Source: Cyclobacteriaceae bacterium
GTDB taxonomy: Bacteria; Bacteroidota; Bacteroidia; Cytophagales; Cyclobacteriaceae
DNA length: 64,000 bases
Direction: 5' to 3'
Assembly (NCBI GenBank): GCA_020832375.1
Contig: JAFIEW010000007.1
Location: 1-64,000, forward strand
Shown here: in pieces, positions 63,087-64,000 of the stretch
Layout: every line of letters starts with the position of its first letter
Numbering within the stretch: the first letter of the stretch is position 1
Program-made: the position numbers and the translations under genes
The notes under the pieces: generated by a model
What the model was told of the DNA's origin: nothing
Database searches by the model: none
The model's input: only the letters and a program-made list of their open reading frames with translations

Positions 63087-64000
63087 TTAATTATCCCACT
63101 GAATTCTTTCTTCAAGACTTTTCTGTTGGAGCTCTTCTTGTCTTATGGCGTTTTCATCAAGCAATTCGATCACTTTAAACTCTGTTCTTCTATTGATCTG
63201 ATGCTCCTCTTCGGTTTGAGCGTTTTCTATGATATGTTTAGACTCTCCATATCCTTTTGCTACGAGCCTACTGTTTTTTACACCTCTGCTCACGATATAT
63301 CTTACAGCAGACTCCGCTCGACGCTGAGATAAATTCATGTTGTAGTTATCATCACCACGACTATCGGTATGTGAGCTTAGCTCAATTCTGATGGTGGGGT
63401 TGTCATCAAGTAGTAAAACTAATTTATCAAGCTCTATAGCGGCATCTTCCCGAATATCTGCCTTGTCAAAGTCATAGTATATATTTTCTAAGACGAAGCT
63501 TTTCTCTAGCTCAAGCTTATCTAGGGTCAGCTCGGTTTTAAAGTCAATGATGGTAGTATCTTGCTCAAGCTCATCTTGAGGGATTGATTTGCCAATAGTG
63601 GAGAATTCTTTTCTAGTAGTAAAGTATCCATCTTTTTCACCCACTAAAATATAATTTCTGCCTCCCTCTACTTCAAACCTAAAGTTACCTTGCTTTGCTG
63701 TACGCGTTTCAGCTATTTGTTTTCCACCGGCATCCAAAAGTCTAACCCTTGTGTCGGGTAGAATTTCTTTGGTTTTTAAGCTGTCATAAATTACCTCTTG
63801 ACCTTCTGTAGGAGTATTGGTTATTCCCGTAAGGAAGTATTTCACCACCTTAAGCGCTGGGGAATTGTCTTTGAAGTAGTAGATATCATCACTACCCATT
63901 CCATTATCTCTGTTGGAGGACATAAACCCTTGGTTCGGGGAAAGGTAGACAATGGAAAAGTCATCTTTCACTGAGTTAATTGGAGTGCCTAAATTTTCAA
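63087..64000 (-). CDS. OmpA family protein, 5' part cut off by the window edge
   Basis: Partial. The frame stays open to the window end, reading in from an upstream part that carries NLGTPINS, a WD40/PD40-like repeat edge typical of Bacteroidota OmpA proteins. The visible part holds the last beta-propeller strands, a small beta-sandwich or carboxypeptidase-regulatory-like domain (about 60-130 from the edge) and the C-terminal OmpA domain (about 160-270), with YYDFDKADIREDA and SSHTDSRGDDNYNMNLSQRRA binding peptidoglycan. Related proteins include PorE of the type IX system, but that link is not provable from the fragment. Confidence 0.9.
   Translation of the reverse strand, partial: ENLGTPINSVKDDFSIVYLSPNQGFMSSNRDNGMGSDDIYYFKDNSPALKVVKYFLTGITNTPTEGQEVIYDSLKTKEILPDTRVRLLDAGGKQIAETRTAKQGNFRFEVEGGRNYILVGEKDGYFTTRKEFSTIGKSIPQDELEQDTTIIDFKTELTLDKLELEKSFVLENIYYDFDKADIREDAAIELDKLVLLLDDNPTIRIELSSHTDSRGDDNYNMNLSQRRAESAVRYIVSRGVKNSRLVAKGYGESKHIIENAQTEEEHQINRRTEFKVIELLDENAIRQEELQQKSLEERIQWDN

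Noticed and set aside
1-64000. CRISPR arrays, tRNA or rRNA genes, prophage, toxin-antitoxin or restriction systems
   Set aside because: I looked for regularly spaced repeats, cloverleaf features, integrases, phage genes and typical small antitoxins on both strands and found none that could be supported.

Overview
The window looks like chromosomal core DNA from a marine- or soil-type member of the Bacteroidota, most likely the order Cytophagales; the genus cannot be fixed from sequence alone. The signs are AT-rich spacers, no Shine-Dalgarno logic, promoters of the Bacteroidota type (TTTG about 20 bp ahead of TAnnTTTG, best seen upstream of glyA and purM), a PorW/SprE type IX secretion lipoprotein, an M23 peptidase-bactofilin-AtpZ cluster, a uppS-bamA-ompH-ompH cluster, PafA-type phosphatase, and a NagZ/beta-lactamase fusion. 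I saw no rRNA, tRNA, CRISPR array, prophage, integrase or intact insertion sequence.

Layout. 0.3-8.6 kb: an FeS-type photolyase-related gene, a PBP1A-porW pair, and divergently the M23-bactofilin-AtpZ group. 8.7-15.9 kb, mostly minus strand: a DASH cryptochrome, an ECF sigma factor with a small overlapping partner, endonuclease III and an MscS channel, then glyA and tatC. 16.6-20 kb: class I ribonucleotide reductase nrdB-nrdA. 20.7-30.9 kb: a repeat-built secreted protein, a GAF histidine kinase, an rpiB-PH-like-SLC13 operon, a tandem duplicate of small STAS-like proteins, a second MscS channel, mgsA, a CPBP protease and cdsA. 31.3-36 kb: pheT, a coiled-coil gene, zapA, a structured RNA candidate and rny. 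37-44.4 kb: a NadR-like kinase, uppS, bamA, two ompH/skp genes and pafA. 44.5-53.8 kb: wrbA, a 1-kb spacer, a GH3 ligase, a zincin, a beta-helix lipoprotein, a small lipoprotein and two rhomboids. 54.5-64 kb: mutL, a NagZ/beta-lactamase fusion, a MacB-like permease, purM, and an OmpA-family gene cut by the window edge.

Most genes serve envelope building (PBP1A, M23, bactofilin, UppS, BamA, Skp, NagZ fusion, CdsA, OmpA), secretion (TatC, PorW), DNA repair (two photolyase-family proteins, Nth, MutL) and nucleotide or one-carbon metabolism (GlyA, PurM, NrdAB).

No clear new multi-gene defence or biosynthetic system was found. The less ordinary signals are intergenic: a REP-like triple-hairpin element, a pair of diverged dispersed repeats about 18.6 kb apart, a 160-nt palindromic element before mutL, paired operator-like repeats upstream of wrbA, a palindrome overlapping a promoter, a structured segment between zapA and rny at a place where a 6S-like RNA would be plausible, and a short intergenic motif recurring about eight times. 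Among genes, the stand-outs are a bacterial GH3-family ligase, a MutL lacking its endonuclease motifs, a coiled-coil partner candidate for ZapA, and an AtpZ gene not followed by the ATP synthase operon.
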